Positions 1-8,291 are shown, counted from the stretch's first letter. The stretch is 64,000 nt of DNA from DATGKG01 sp963783145 (GCA_963783145.1 CAWAMM010000002.1:310001-374000); one strand, 5' to 3'. A program made the numbers and translations. Notes: generated from the sequence alone by a model not told the origin.

Positions 1-147
1 CTGGGTGCATTGACGCTTCATTGCGAGGTGATTGTGCTCATGATGGCGCCGTGGGCTTTCATCGCGGCGCGCTGCTTCCTCCGGTTTATCGGGCTGGCCG
101 ACGATTTCTTCGCGCATGCTCTCAACGCAGGATCCGTTTCGCGTTGA
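1..147 (+). CDS. Possible C-terminal fragment of a membrane protein (cut by window edge)
   Basis: The first forward frame is open from base 1 to a TGA at 145-147, giving 48 residues. They are rich in Leu, Ile, Phe, Ala and Met (for example VIVLMMAPWAF) and look like the last transmembrane segment of an integral membrane protein that begins outside the window. No family can be assigned. The evidence is only hydrophobicity and an open frame at the edge, so this may be chance. Confidence 0.25.
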   Translation: MGALTLHCEVIVLMMAPWAFIAARCFLRFIGLADDFFAHALNAGSVSR

Positions 148-279
148 CCGAGGCGCGCGGGAACTGGCGTTTTCCGCAGGATTGATCGGCTCGATTTCCT
201 ACACGAAGCATTTTTGGGTTGCGAAAACCCGTGCTATAGACGGATTTAGAGGCGTCTAAGGAATCGGGGGTTAGGGACC

Positions 280-768
280 ATGGCTGAAAAGACGATGATG
301 CGGAAGGGATTTGCGATTCTGGCGGCGGCGCTTTTGGTAGGGGCGCTTTTGGTGCCGACCAGAGCTGGTGCAATCGAAGTCAAGAAACTTCTGCCCGGAG
401 GCCAGAGCTCGGGTGGCGGCGGTGGCGGAGGGGGCGGCGGTTCCTCCGCGCCAAATCCGATGAGCAAAGCGCAACAGCAGGCGCTTCAGGATGCGGTCGC
501 CAATGACTCGGAGCAGTACCTTGGAGCGGAGAGCGAAAAGAAAGCCTCCGGCGACCCCTATGTCGACTTGGAGCATGCCAAGCCGCATATCTTCCCTAGC
601 GGCACTAACGTCACCGTCAAGCTCCAAGCCGAGTCGTACAAGGCCAAGGGCAAGAAGTCGGGAGAGCAGAAGGCTTTGGTGATGAAGTACAAAGCCAAAG
701 GGAACACCTACGTCCTCGATGGCGATCCGACCTGGGAAGACGTCACCGCGACCGCCAAGGCCAAATAG
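280..768 (+). CDS. Secreted Gly-rich hypothetical protein
   Basis: A 162-aa protein. Residues about 7-31 form a signal peptide: a basic MMRKG start, a hydrophobic run of Ala, Leu and Val, and a TRAGA cleavage site, so it should be exported. An uninterrupted run of ten glycines follows (about residues 45-54), then a charged, Lys- and Gln-rich domain that ends in AKAK. I do not recognise the family. The polyglycine reads as a flexible linker between the leader and the domain. ATG codons at 295 and 298 would give a more usual signal-peptide start and are alternatives to 280. The gene stands alone, with 184 bp before the aquaporin gene. Confidence 0.6.
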   Translation: MAEKTMMRKGFAILAAALLVGALLVPTRAGAIEVKKLLPGGQSSGGGGGGGGGGSSAPNPMSKAQQQALQDAVANDSEQYLGAESEKKASGDPYVDLEHAKPHIFPSGTNVTVKLQAESYKAKGKKSGEQKALVMKYKAKGNTYVLDGDPTWEDVTATAKAK

Positions 769-952
769 AAGCATTGTGAGGCAAATCCGCGCGGCGATAG
801 CGACCCCGTAGCCTCCCTTAATACCGGTACCAAAGTACTACTTGGCATAGGGGTGGCACGGGTGCAGTGTAAGGCACCGATCCACTTCGTGTGGTCGAGG
901 GGCGGAAATTCTCCGCCTCGCGCGAAGATGGATCGCCAGGGAGGCCTCGCCC

Positions 953-1696
953 ATGAAGCGCTACTTCGCGGAATTCTTCGGAACCTTCGTGTTGGTGTTC
1001 GGCGGATGCGGCGCCGCGGTGCTCGCCGGGGACAAAATTGGATTTGCCGGGGTCGCCTTCGCATTCGGGCTCTCGCTGCTCGCGATGGTTTACACCATCG
1101 GGCCGATCTCCGGATGCCACATCAATCCTGCCGTAACCGTGGGTCTTCTACTGAGCGGCAAATTCGAAGCGAAGCACGTGCCCGGATACATCATCGCGCA
1201 GATCGTCGGCGCGATCGTCGCAGCCGCGGTGCTGCTGCTGATCGCGGAGGGGCGCAATGGCGGCTACGATCCCGCGCTGTCGGGTTTTGCGGCCAACGGC
1301 TACGGTGCGCATTCGCCGGAAAACTTCGACCTCATCGCCGCGTTCATTACCGAGGTGGTGCTGACGTTTTTCCTGGTGTTCACCGTGCTCGGTGCCACCG
1401 ATACCAAGGCGCCGGTGGGATTTGCCGGCCTCGCCATCGGATTGGTGCTCACCTTGATTCATCTGGTCGGGATCCCGGTCACCAACACCTCGGTGAATCC
1501 TGCCCGTAGCATTGGTCCCGCGGTCTTCGTCGGCGGATGGGCGCTCGGCCAGCTTTGGCTGTTCATCGTCGCGCCTTTGATCGGCGCGGCGGTCGCAGCA
1601 GTCGCATACCAGATGATTCGCATCAGCGAGCCAATCATTCCGGCACGTCGGGCCGAGTCGGCGCTGCCGAGCGAGCAGCTCGAACGTTCAATCTGA
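953..1696 (+). CDS. aqpZ: Aquaporin Z-type water channel
   Basis: A 247-aa member of the MIP family with six hydrophobic helices and the two half-helix NPA motifs, HINPAV (NPA at residues 58-60) and VNPARS (182-184). The pore filter residues match the water-selective AqpZ pattern: F38 in the second helix, H170 in the LIHLVG segment, T179 before the second NPA, and R185. It should therefore pass water across the inner membrane rather than glycerol. The start is supported by GGAGG a few bases upstream of ATG 953. A strong hairpin terminator follows the stop codon, so it is probably a single-gene transcript. Confidence 0.93.
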   Translation: MKRYFAEFFGTFVLVFGGCGAAVLAGDKIGFAGVAFAFGLSLLAMVYTIGPISGCHINPAVTVGLLLSGKFEAKHVPGYIIAQIVGAIVAAAVLLLIAEGRNGGYDPALSGFAANGYGAHSPENFDLIAAFITEVVLTFFLVFTVLGATDTKAPVGFAGLAIGLVLTLIHLVGIPVTNTSVNPARSIGPAVFVGGWALGQLWLFIVAPLIGAAVAAVAYQMIRISEPIIPARRAESALPSEQLERSI

Positions 1697-1728
1697 TCGT
1701 CAGATCGATCATCTTCTGCCAGTCGAAA

Positions 1729-1765
1729 GATGACGGCGCTCAGAAGGGCGCCGTCATCGTTTTTT
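1729..1765 (+). terminator. Rho-independent terminator after aqpZ
   Basis: An 11-bp perfect stem, GATGACGGCGC (1729-1739) pairing with GCGCCGTCATC (1748-1758), closes an 8-nt loop and is followed by G and six T residues (1760-1765). It lies 32 bp after the aquaporin stop codon. Confidence 0.9.
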
Positions 1766-1790
1766 AGAGCATCGAAAAAGATTGTCAGGT

Positions 1791-1820
1791 TTGAAAAAGC
1801 ATAGCGTAGCTGAATAAACT
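1791..1820 (+). promoter_or_regulatory. Candidate sigma70 promoter for the sulfatase gene
   Basis: TTGAAA at 1791-1796 and TAAACT at 1815-1820 are separated by 18 bp, in an AT-rich stretch between the aqpZ terminator and the sulfatase start at 1887. The match is moderate (5/6 and 4/6). The assignment rests on consensus and position only. Confidence 0.4.
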
Positions 1821-1886
1821 ATATCTGCGCGTGAATTATACGAAAGAAGTAGCACTGCATCTTTTTTGCGCGCGAATGGGGGGATT

Positions 1887-4049
1887 ATGTCGCTGAAGTC
1901 GGCTTCGCGGCCCTTTCTTGTTTGCCTGCTTTTGTTGCCCGAGCTGGCAGGGATCACCTTAGTCTCGCAAGCGCGTGCCGCATCCTCACCCCCACCCAAT
2001 ATCCTTCTGGTTGTGGTGGACGACCTCGGCATCGATCAGTGGAAATTGTTTGGTTACGGCGGTACCAATCCGGTCGCTACCCCGAACATCGATACGATCG
2101 CCAACGCCGGGGTCAAGTTCCATAATATGTGGTCGATGCCGGCCTGCTCGAATGGCCGCGCCGCGCTGTTCACCGGCCGCTACCCTTTTCGCACCCGCGT
2201 CTACACCGCCATCGGCAATGAGGACCTCGCCAATTACATGGTCAATCCCAATGAGGTGACGGTGGCAAAGTTGCTTAAACAGCGCGGCTACAAGAGCGCG
2301 ATGTTCGGTAAGTTCCACCTCGGGACTCAGGACAACAACCCTTACGGATTGAGCATGGTCACGGCACTCGGTTGGGATTATTACGACGGATGGCTGGACG
2401 ATACCGGCGATCCGGCGTCGATCGATACCACTGCCGGCGGAGTGTCGCAGCCGGGTACCTGGACCTGCGGTTTCGTTCGCGATGAAGCTCATGGCGGCGC
2501 TGATACCGGCGCGTGCTATGCCGCCGACAATACCTGCCAGGTGATCACCAAAACCGGAGCGGAAGCACCCGGGCGCATCTGCCGCGACGGCGGAGGCATC
2601 TTCGATCCGAACAATAGCTGCGTCAGTCCCGTCCCCGGCTATATCAACTTCAACACGCTCAGCGGGCACTATGTCTCGCCCTTGGTGATTGACAATGGAA
2701 CCGGTAGCCCGGACGCGGTGCCACCGACCGATATTCGAGCGCGTACCTGGCGCGGAACCGAGCAGGTCGATGCTGCCGTCAACTGGATCAATCAACAACC
2801 CAAGGGCCAGCCATGGATGGCGAGCGTGACTTTCGCGATTGCACATACTCCTTTGATGCAACCGCCCACGCAGCAGCTGCCCGCGACCGAGCTCGACAGC
2901 AGCGACCTCGACTGCTCCAATCTGTCCGATCAAAACCAGATCAATAGTGAGATGCAGGAGTCGCTCGATTTTGAGATGGCACAATTGCTGGTCGGAGCCG
3001 GACTTGCCACTCGCGCCAGCAATGGCCAACTCGTCTACAACCCGCGAAGCAACAACACCTACGTCGTGTTTGTTACCGACAACGGAAGTACCGGCACTGT
3101 GGTTGAGAGTCCGTTCGACCCCAGGCGGGCGAAGTCGACCGCATATCAGACCGGAGTATGGGTTCCCGCATTTGTCTCCGGTCCCCACGCAAAAAAGGGC
3201 AGCCAGGTGAACGCGATGGTCAACGTCACCGACCTCTACCAGCTGTTCGGCGAATTGGCGGGCATCGATGTGCACGCGAATGTCACTGCGACCGTAGATG
3301 CCGAATCGATGCTGCCATATTTAACGAGACCGGGTCGCGCGAGCATTCGCAAAACCAACTACACCGAGCTGGGGACCAATCAACATGCCAATGGCGAGAT
3401 TAACGGCCCTTGCCAATACGGCGGAGGCATCTGCACCCAGATCGCTCCGACCCAGGGCGTGTGCGAGGACAACAATGGAACATGGTGGGGAGCCGGCGCC
3501 ACCGACCCTTCCACCAAAGGCATTCCGGCGAATGGATTCAAGCTGTGCTGCGAAGTCGCCCAATGGCAGGCGGATAACCCCTCGCAGAACCCGATGGTGA
3601 CCCAGATCTATCCGCTGGTGGCGAGGGCGATCCGCAACAAGGACTTCAAACTCGTCGTCAACAGCTATGAGGCCTACGACGCGGTTTCCAACTCATGCGT
3701 GCCAACCTCGATTACCGAGTTCTACCAAATCAACGAAAAGGTTCCGACTCCGTTGCTCGACGAAGCGGGCGACGATTTGCTGACCAATCAACCCAAGCTC
3801 ACTCCGCGTCAAAAGAATAACTACAACATCTTGACCCAACAGCTGGCCTCGCTGTTGGCCTCGCAGCCCATCTGCCCCGGCGACATCAACCTCGATGGCG
3901 TGGTGAATTATCTGGATATTGCGGAATGGGCGAACTTTCAGGCGCTTACAGGATTGTCGAGCTGGGCCGACGTGAACCAGGATGGCGTAACTGACGACGC
4001 CGACCTGGCGATCATCCTGCAAAACCAGGGCATCTGCCCGAGTTCCTAG
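1887..4049 (+). CDS. Secreted sulfatase with C-terminal dockerin-like domain
   Basis: A 720-aa type I sulfatase-family (alkaline phosphatase superfamily) protein. It has a signal peptide, then PNILLVVVDDLG with the metal-binding Asp pair, TPNIDTIANAG, and the active-site segment PACSNGRAALFTGR at about residues 85-98. The usual formylglycine motif is C-x-P/A-x-R; here position 3 is Asn, so maturation or activity is uncertain. VTDNGS further on is the second metal-site motif. The last 60 residues hold two EF-hand-like repeats, DINLDGVVNYLD and DVNQDGVTDDAD, typical of type I dockerins. The frame also opens at TTG 1866, but a GGGGGG run 5 bp before ATG 1887 and the signal peptide favour 1887. 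The substrate is unknown, and no formylglycine-generating enzyme or cohesin gene lies in the window. Confidence 0.88.
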   Translation: MSLKSASRPFLVCLLLLPELAGITLVSQARAASSPPPNILLVVVDDLGIDQWKLFGYGGTNPVATPNIDTIANAGVKFHNMWSMPACSNGRAALFTGRYPFRTRVYTAIGNEDLANYMVNPNEVTVAKLLKQRGYKSAMFGKFHLGTQDNNPYGLSMVTALGWDYYDGWLDDTGDPASIDTTAGGVSQPGTWTCGFVRDEAHGGADTGACYAADNTCQVITKTGAEAPGRICRDGGGIFDPNNSCVSPVPGYINFNTLSGHYVSPLVIDNGTGSPDAVPPTDIRARTWRGTEQVDAAVNWINQQPKGQPWMASVTFAIAHTPLMQPPTQQLPATELDSSDLDCSNLSDQNQINSEMQESLDFEMAQLLVGAGLATRASNGQLVYNPRSNNTYVVFVTDNGSTGTVVESPFDPRRAKSTAYQTGVWVPAFVSGPHAKKGSQVNAMVNVTDLYQLFGELAGIDVHANVTATVDAESMLPYLTRPGRASIRKTNYTELGTNQHANGEINGPCQYGGGICTQIAPTQGVCEDNNGTWWGAGATDPSTKGIPANGFKLCCEVAQWQADNPSQNPMVTQIYPLVARAIRNKDFKLVVNSYEAYDAVSNSCVPTSITEFYQINEKVPTPLLDEAGDDLLTNQPKLTPRQKNNYNILTQQLASLLASQPICPGDINLDGVVNYLDIAEWANFQALTGLSSWADVNQDGVTDDADLAIILQNQGICPSS

Positions 4050-4063
4050 GCGTGCCGCGCGAT

Positions 4064-5683
4064 CTAGTAGGCGGTATAGGGTCCGGTACCGAGGGGTGAT
4101 GAGCTCCCATCGATGCCGAGATAGACCGTGCGCCCGAAAAAGAACGGCAGTCCCCAATCGAAGCCATCGAACTTGGATTTGCCGTCATTGGTGGCGCCGA
4201 GGTTATCGAAGGCGGCATTGTTCGAGTTGAGCAGGGTCTCGGCATTCGATATCGAGAAGGTGACGGCACGGGACACGGAACCGCTCACGCTTTTGTTGGT
4301 CGCGCTTTTCGACAACGTATCCGCGGGACAATACAAGCCTCCTAAACCTGAGGCGTTGGAGCACTCCTTGATGGAGCTGTCGTTGAAAAAGTACAGCGCC
4401 GAGCCGGTATCGAAGAAGCCGCCAGCGGTGATGCCGTTGTAGACGGTGTTGATGTCCAGGTAATCCTCGCTGTCCACGTTGGAATTCTCGCGATAGATAT
4501 CGACCGGGCCCGGCTGGTTGTCGCTCTGCGTGCCGATGCCGAAATAGAGCGTGCCATTGACGGTTTCCTGACCATCCGCGGCGACCGAAGGCAGGCTCAC
4601 CACGACGCCGTTGTTGTCGTTTGGAAGTGCCGATACCGGATTCGGCACCGCGTCCGCGTTTGGCGGTCCATTGTTAAGCAGCGAACAGTTTTCTCCTGAA
4701 CAATTGAAATACTCGGTGAAGATGGCATCGCTGGAGCTTCCGCCGACCCCGAGCAGTCCATTAAATCCGGTTTCTTCAGGCGACGATTCCAGTTGGCTTC
4801 CCATCGTGCAATCATTCGGCGCCGGCGCGAACGCGTTGATATCGTCCATCACCTGGATCGGGATCGTGATGGTAGGTTCACCGGCGATTTGCACGTCCAC
4901 CGTGGAGATGCCGCCCCAGGTCGAACCTGATCCGAAGAAGGCGCATTCGCCGATTTCGCTTCCGCCGTTGGTATTCGGCGCGATCCCCAGGCCGGTGAGC
5001 TGCGAGCCGAAGACCCGCAGCCCGAACGACCCGGTATCGATCAGCACGTCATTGACGGTCGCGCAGTGAGAGGTTCCAGTCGCGCAAACCGTGATGGTGG
5101 CCAACGGCATGTTGGTGTCTTCGAGCGGACCCGCGGTCACCGAGAACGGCAATGCGTTCGCGCCCGCCGCAGGCGATGGGGTAGCCGTCGGAGTCGGAGT
5201 AGTCGTGGTGGTAGGAGTTGGACCGGTCGCCGTCGGGGTCGGAACCGGACCCTTCGCACTGCCGCTGACTTTGATGATGAGATGTTCGTTGGACGCGGGA
5301 CTGCACTCCGGGCATGCAACCGTTACTTCCTGCTGGATCGACTCCTTCGCCGTCGGTGCGAACTGCACCGATATGATCTGCTCCTGTCCGGGTGTCAGAG
5401 AATATGAACCCGCGCCGGTGGTGACGGTGAATGGCGATGGTTGTGATGGCCCCGTTACCGTGACATTCGCATCGGCAGTGCCGGTGTTTTTCAGCTCAAC
5501 GGATTTGGTCTTGATCGCTTTCACGGTCCCAAATCCGATCGAGGTCGCAACCGTCAGATGCGCGGTCGGAGTCTTAACCTTGGCGGCGCCGGAATCGGAC
5601 TCGAGCTGCGCGAGCGCAGCGCTAGCAATCGTCAGCGTGCCAATGAGCAGGGTGAAAGCCGACCGAGTGAACAACCGCTTCAT
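4064..5683 (-). CDS. DUF3443 secreted protein with pepsin-like double DTGS motif
   Basis: A 539-aa protein with a signal peptide (cleavage near residue 25). An Ig-like ASH/choice-of-anchor-type beta domain follows (about 40-142), then a Thr/Pro linker (147-172) and a DUF3443 domain to the end. The DUF3443 part has two DTGS motifs, VLIDTGSFG (D216) and FFDTGSAL (D425), and between them FNGLLGVGG, which resembles the pepsin segment after the first lobe. This suggests a two-lobed aspartic protease fold; catalysis is inference. Its start overlaps the stop of the upstream DUF2844 gene (TGA within ATGA), so the two are translationally coupled. The gene converges with the sulfatase, 14 bp apart. No hydrophobic C-terminal anchor is seen. 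Confidence 0.85.
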   Translation of the reverse strand: MKRLFTRSAFTLLIGTLTIASAALAQLESDSGAAKVKTPTAHLTVATSIGFGTVKAIKTKSVELKNTGTADANVTVTGPSQPSPFTVTTGAGSYSLTPGQEQIISVQFAPTAKESIQQEVTVACPECSPASNEHLIIKVSGSAKGPVPTPTATGPTPTTTTTPTPTATPSPAAGANALPFSVTAGPLEDTNMPLATITVCATGTSHCATVNDVLIDTGSFGLRVFGSQLTGLGIAPNTNGGSEIGECAFFGSGSTWGGISTVDVQIAGEPTITIPIQVMDDINAFAPAPNDCTMGSQLESSPEETGFNGLLGVGGSSSDAIFTEYFNCSGENCSLLNNGPPNADAVPNPVSALPNDNNGVVVSLPSVAADGQETVNGTLYFGIGTQSDNQPGPVDIYRENSNVDSEDYLDINTVYNGITAGGFFDTGSALYFFNDSSIKECSNASGLGGLYCPADTLSKSATNKSVSGSVSRAVTFSISNAETLLNSNNAAFDNLGATNDGKSKFDGFDWGLPFFFGRTVYLGIDGSSSPLGTGPYTAY

Positions 5684-6180
5684 TTGACCACCGCTTTAGG
5701 ATCCACGCCGGACGGCGCAAGACTGGGAGCATAGGCGCGACCGACCAGGTGGCCCATATGGCCACCCATCACCACAATCGTATGGGGACTCTGAATCATC
5801 GTATGATGCAGATCCGGATGATGTTTCAGGCTCATCGCCGAGACGTATTCAGGGTAGTACGACCCCATTAAGACGCTCAGATCGGGCGGGCGACGGCCGT
5901 TCCATCCGACTCCGAATATCGCACCTGAAGGAGCGGCATATTCGCGCACCGTCGTCCCACTTTCCGTGACGAAGGTCTTAACTTTGTACGATCCGGATTG
6001 CTCGAGCTCTTCCTTTGAGGGTTGCGACATAGCGCCGCGCATCGCGGAGGCGTCGGATTCGATCGTGGAAGCATCGGCGCCCAACCCGGCTCGTGCGCGA
6101 GGAGTTGTGGACATGAGGAAGCATCCGGTCAGCGACGCCACCAGCGCCAATTTTCGCAGGCGAATCGAGGCAATTTTCAT
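5680..6180 (-). CDS. DUF2844 exported protein, partner of DUF3443 protein
   Basis: A 166-aa protein with an N-terminal signal peptide (MKIASIRLRKLALVASL start, Ala-rich cleavage near residue 31). A small domain follows with VREYAAPSGAIFGVGWNGR and PDLSVLMGSYYPEY, the signature of DUF2844. DUF2844 and DUF3443 genes are commonly found side by side in Proteobacteria and Acidobacteria; here they share a 4-bp stop/start overlap. The function is unknown. Secretion and coupling suggest it helps fold or export its partner, or forms a complex with it. The C-terminal half is His- and Met-rich (LKHHPDLHHTM, VVMGGHMGHLV), which might bind metal. Confidence 0.82.
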   Translation of the reverse strand: MKIASIRLRKLALVASLTGCFLMSTTPRARAGLGADASTIESDASAMRGAMSQPSKEELEQSGSYKVKTFVTESGTTVREYAAPSGAIFGVGWNGRRPPDLSVLMGSYYPEYVSAMSLKHHPDLHHTMIQSPHTIVVMGGHMGHLVGRAYAPSLAPSGVDPKAVVK

Positions 6181-6387
6181 CGTAAACCTTTCGCGGAGGC
6201 TTGTTCGAAAACGGAGTGCGCAATTTGCATCATCGATTAGACGTTGCGATCCGGGATTTCGTTGCAGCCACCATCTGAGATCGCGGAATTTTCTCGAAGG
6301 AAAAAGGCTACCACAACGCAGCGACCGGAGTTTCTGGTCCGAAGCGCCAACTAACTGCCAGTCGTTTGCAGGTTACTATAATGTTAC

Positions 6388-6405
6388 GGCGCCCGAATGG
6401 GCGCC
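6388..6405. repeat. GGCGCC hairpin, copy 1 (flanks GFA gene)
   Basis: GGCGCCC, loop GAAT, GGGCGCC: a perfect 7-bp hairpin followed by GCAATCG. A near-identical hairpin and tail occur at 6986-7003, so the pair brackets the GFA gene at 6438-6866. Confidence 0.6.
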
Positions 6406-6437
6406 GCAATCGTTTAGGGGAAGGCTCGGATTCAATC

Positions 6438-6866
6438 TTACTCGGGCACGGCTTCTCCCGAGCCGCCGAACTCTTTCGGAAAATCTTTCAGCTTGGGTAG
6501 TCCATCGCGCATCGGAAGAACCGTCTCGGAGTAGTTCACGTGCACCGCGGGGCTGAACTTTAAGGTCGGCAGCGTCGCGGCAAATACATCGATCATTCCC
6601 AGCGGAGGGTGATTGGTCATCAGATGTCCGCCGCACTTTTTGCAGTATTGCCGATGGCTCATGTCGGTTTTCTTGAAGGTGGCGATATTGTCAGCGCCCG
6701 CGGTGACCTTCACCGCCTCGGGTTTCCACAGCGAGAACGCGTTGACCGGCCCGCCCGACCACGATCGGCATGAGCGGCAATGGCAATACCCCATCGCTTC
6801 GGGGTCGCCGGAAACCTCGATTTTGACCGCCCCGCAGAAACATTCGCCTTTATGTGATGTCGCCAT
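6438..6866 (-). CDS. GFA-family zinc-binding protein
   Basis: A 142-aa protein of the Gfa/CENP-V fold (glutathione-dependent formaldehyde-activating enzyme-like). It has the expected cysteine pattern: GECFCGAVKIEV near the N-terminus, GYCHCRSCRSWSG at about residues 27-39, and YCKKCGG at about 74-80, which together bind zinc in this family. Despite the family name, most members have no proven formaldehyde activity, so the substrate is open. The gene is monocistronic, with about 250 bp free on the downstream side, and is bracketed by two copies of a GGCGCC hairpin. Confidence 0.85.
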   Translation of the reverse strand: MATSHKGECFCGAVKIEVSGDPEAMGYCHCRSCRSWSGGPVNAFSLWKPEAVKVTAGADNIATFKKTDMSHRQYCKKCGGHLMTNHPPLGMIDVFAATLPTLKFSPAVHVNYSETVLPMRDGLPKLKDFPKEFGGSGEAVPE

Positions 6867-6985
6867 TGTCGCCCTCGATAAAAATTGTTGTTTTGCGCAA
6901 GATTACCTTACCTAACCGGGCAATCCTCGACCAGACCAGGATTTTCGGCTGACTGCGAGGGCGAGCCATGCTATCCTCAGGTCGT

Positions 6986-7003
6986 GGCGCCCGGATGGGC
7001 GCC
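6986..7003. repeat. GGCGCC hairpin, copy 2 (flanks GFA gene)
   Basis: GGCGCCC, loop GGAT, GGGCGCC, followed by GCAGTCG. It matches copy 1 at 6388-6405 in stem and flank and is preceded by a similar CTAT-containing stretch. Confidence 0.6.
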
Positions 7004-7038
7004 GCAGTCGCTTTTGGAGCATCGTGTTGGATGGCGAA

Positions 7039-7246
7039 TTACATAAACGAAGCCAAAAAGAGCTTGAAAACAAAGGACTTTCGATTTTGGCTTTGCTCAA
7101 ATGAAGCCACTTCTCTGCATCGCCGACCAGAGTCCTGAGCCGCTGCGGCGAAGGACCTCGAACAACACCATGCAAAATGGAAAGGGCAGAAACAAACCCA
7201 CTTCGACCAACACAATGCTTCGCGAAATTACCAAACGAAGCCAAAT
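7039..7246 (-). repeat. Dispersed repeat cluster A (ASFG/GFV-type)
   Basis: Read on the minus strand, this stretch contains ATTTGGCTTCGTTTGGTA (7246-7229), then GTGGGTTTGTTTCTGCCC (near 7201-7184), and at 7060-7039 the variant TTTGGCTTCGTTTATGTA. The same two modules in the same order recur at 7998-7927 and at 48803-48894. The 6867-7381 interval has no convincing gene; a 171-codon open frame across it mainly reflects the repeat. Confidence 0.7.
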
Positions 7247-7381
7247 AATCGAGAAGAAACAAAGAACTTTTGTATGGAATGGCATGCAGACAGTTCGCAC
7301 GGCGCCGATCTCTGCCACGACTCCGGTTTTCCCCTCGGCGGCTGCCGGAAGCGGAAGAGGCATCGGAATTCTGGTTTGCGT

Positions 7382-7864
7382 TCACCGCATGAGCAGGGGG
7401 ACGGTCAAAATTGAGCGCCATCGCCACTGATTCATGGTTTCGGCTAGCTCTTGACCGGAGAGACCAAAACGCAACGGCAAAATTGCATCATGATCATTTA
7501 TGAACCTCTTCCAGAGGCTCCCGCGGCCAAGTTTGTCACGGTCAACATCGGACAAATTGAACACTACCCGGCCGGAAGAAATTCCCGCGCGCCCGATGAC
7601 GAAGGCTTTAACTTCGCTCCATCGATAGTGTCGACTCCGAAAGCGCGCACGCACGGTGAAACCCTCCTGGTCGAGATCGAGAGAGGCCTGCAACGTGAGA
7701 AATCCGCGGATGGACAGCGCAGCCAGGAAAATCGAAAGGAAATATATGTGAGCAGTGCCAGTCTGCTTATCCGGTCCGAACACACCCAAGCTGATGAACC
7801 ACGCAGTTGCGAAAATTATCCACCCGAGGTTGAAGATACGGCTGCTTCTAATAGTGAGGTTCAT
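7382..7864 (-). CDS. Small membrane protein with PH-like domain
   Basis: A 160-aa protein. Two hydrophobic segments near the N-terminus (about residues 11-28 and 39-57) are followed by a soluble domain with LDQEGFTVRARFRSRHYRWSEV, where the RSRHYRWSEV stretch is typical of bacterial PH (bPH/YcxB-like) domains. This suggests a membrane-anchored PH-like protein of unknown role. The ATG at 7864 precedes a good hydrophobic start. The gene is isolated, and repeat clusters of the same family lie on both sides (7039-7246 and 7927-7998), so it may have moved together with them or simply sits in a repeat-rich spacer. Confidence 0.65.
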   Translation of the reverse strand: MNLTIRSSRIFNLGWIIFATAWFISLGVFGPDKQTGTAHIYFLSIFLAALSIRGFLTLQASLDLDQEGFTVRARFRSRHYRWSEVKAFVIGRAGISSGRVVFNLSDVDRDKLGRGSLWKRFINDHDAILPLRFGLSGQELAETMNQWRWRSILTVPLLMR

Positions 7865-7926
7865 GTTGGCTATCGGTGGAGAATATACCTAAAGTTGGAG
7901 TTTCCGCCGAGAGGAAGGGCGGATGC

Positions 7927-7998
7927 GAAAGGGCAAAAACAAACCCACTTCTTCAAGGGTGCGATGCTCGCGCCCAGAATTACCAAACGAAGCCAAAT
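7927..7998 (-). repeat. Dispersed repeat cluster B (ASFG/GFV-type)
   Basis: On the minus strand it reads ATTTGGCTTCGTTTGGTAAT (7998-7979), then about 28 bp, then GTGGGTTTGTTTTTGCCC (from about 7948 to 7931) and TTTCG. It is the most compact copy of the two-module repeat seen also at 7039-7246 and 48803-48986. Confidence 0.7.
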
Positions 7999-8063
7999 AC
8001 ATCAGGCAAATGCTAGAGTTCGGTAAAATCGATGATGCTCCACCGCCGACGGCGAAGCGCCGC

Positions 8064-8291
8064 CGGCCCTCACCCGCAACCGAACATGCGAAGCACGTCT
8101 GATTGCGACCTCACCAGCGTGCGGCTGGAGGCCTTGCCGCAGCCGCGGGAGAGGGCAGGAATGACAGGAGAACAAACGTCGTAACTATTGGAAATCATTG
8201 ATGATTTGTGATAGTTTCCGACATGGCGTTAGGGCAAAAAACTCTCTCCGGTTCCCCTCTCCTGAAGGGAGAGGGGTTAGGGGTGAGGTCT
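8064..8291. repeat. REP-like palindromic repeats before DUF169 stop
   Basis: The stretch 8064-8165 runs from GGCCCTCACCCGC to GCGGGAGAGGG and looks like a decayed hairpin element. At 8251-8291 a clear palindrome, CCCCTCTCCTGAAGGGAGAGGGG, is followed by TTAGGGGTGAGGTC, matching the ends of the REPIN-like elements at 50403 and 58444. The terminal CTA is the complement of the TAG stop codon of the DUF169 gene. No gene is visible in 7865-8289. Confidence 0.65.

Noticed and set aside
1986..3275. A 429-codon open frame antisense to the sulfatase gene
   Set aside because: It lies wholly inside a well-supported gene on the other strand, is His/Arg/Val-rich in the way of GC-rich shadow frames, and has no recognisable motif.
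6912..7427. A 171-codon minus-strand frame in the spacer upstream of the GFA gene
   Set aside because: The translation is patchy and mostly reads repeat cluster A; similar peptides arise from the other repeat copies.
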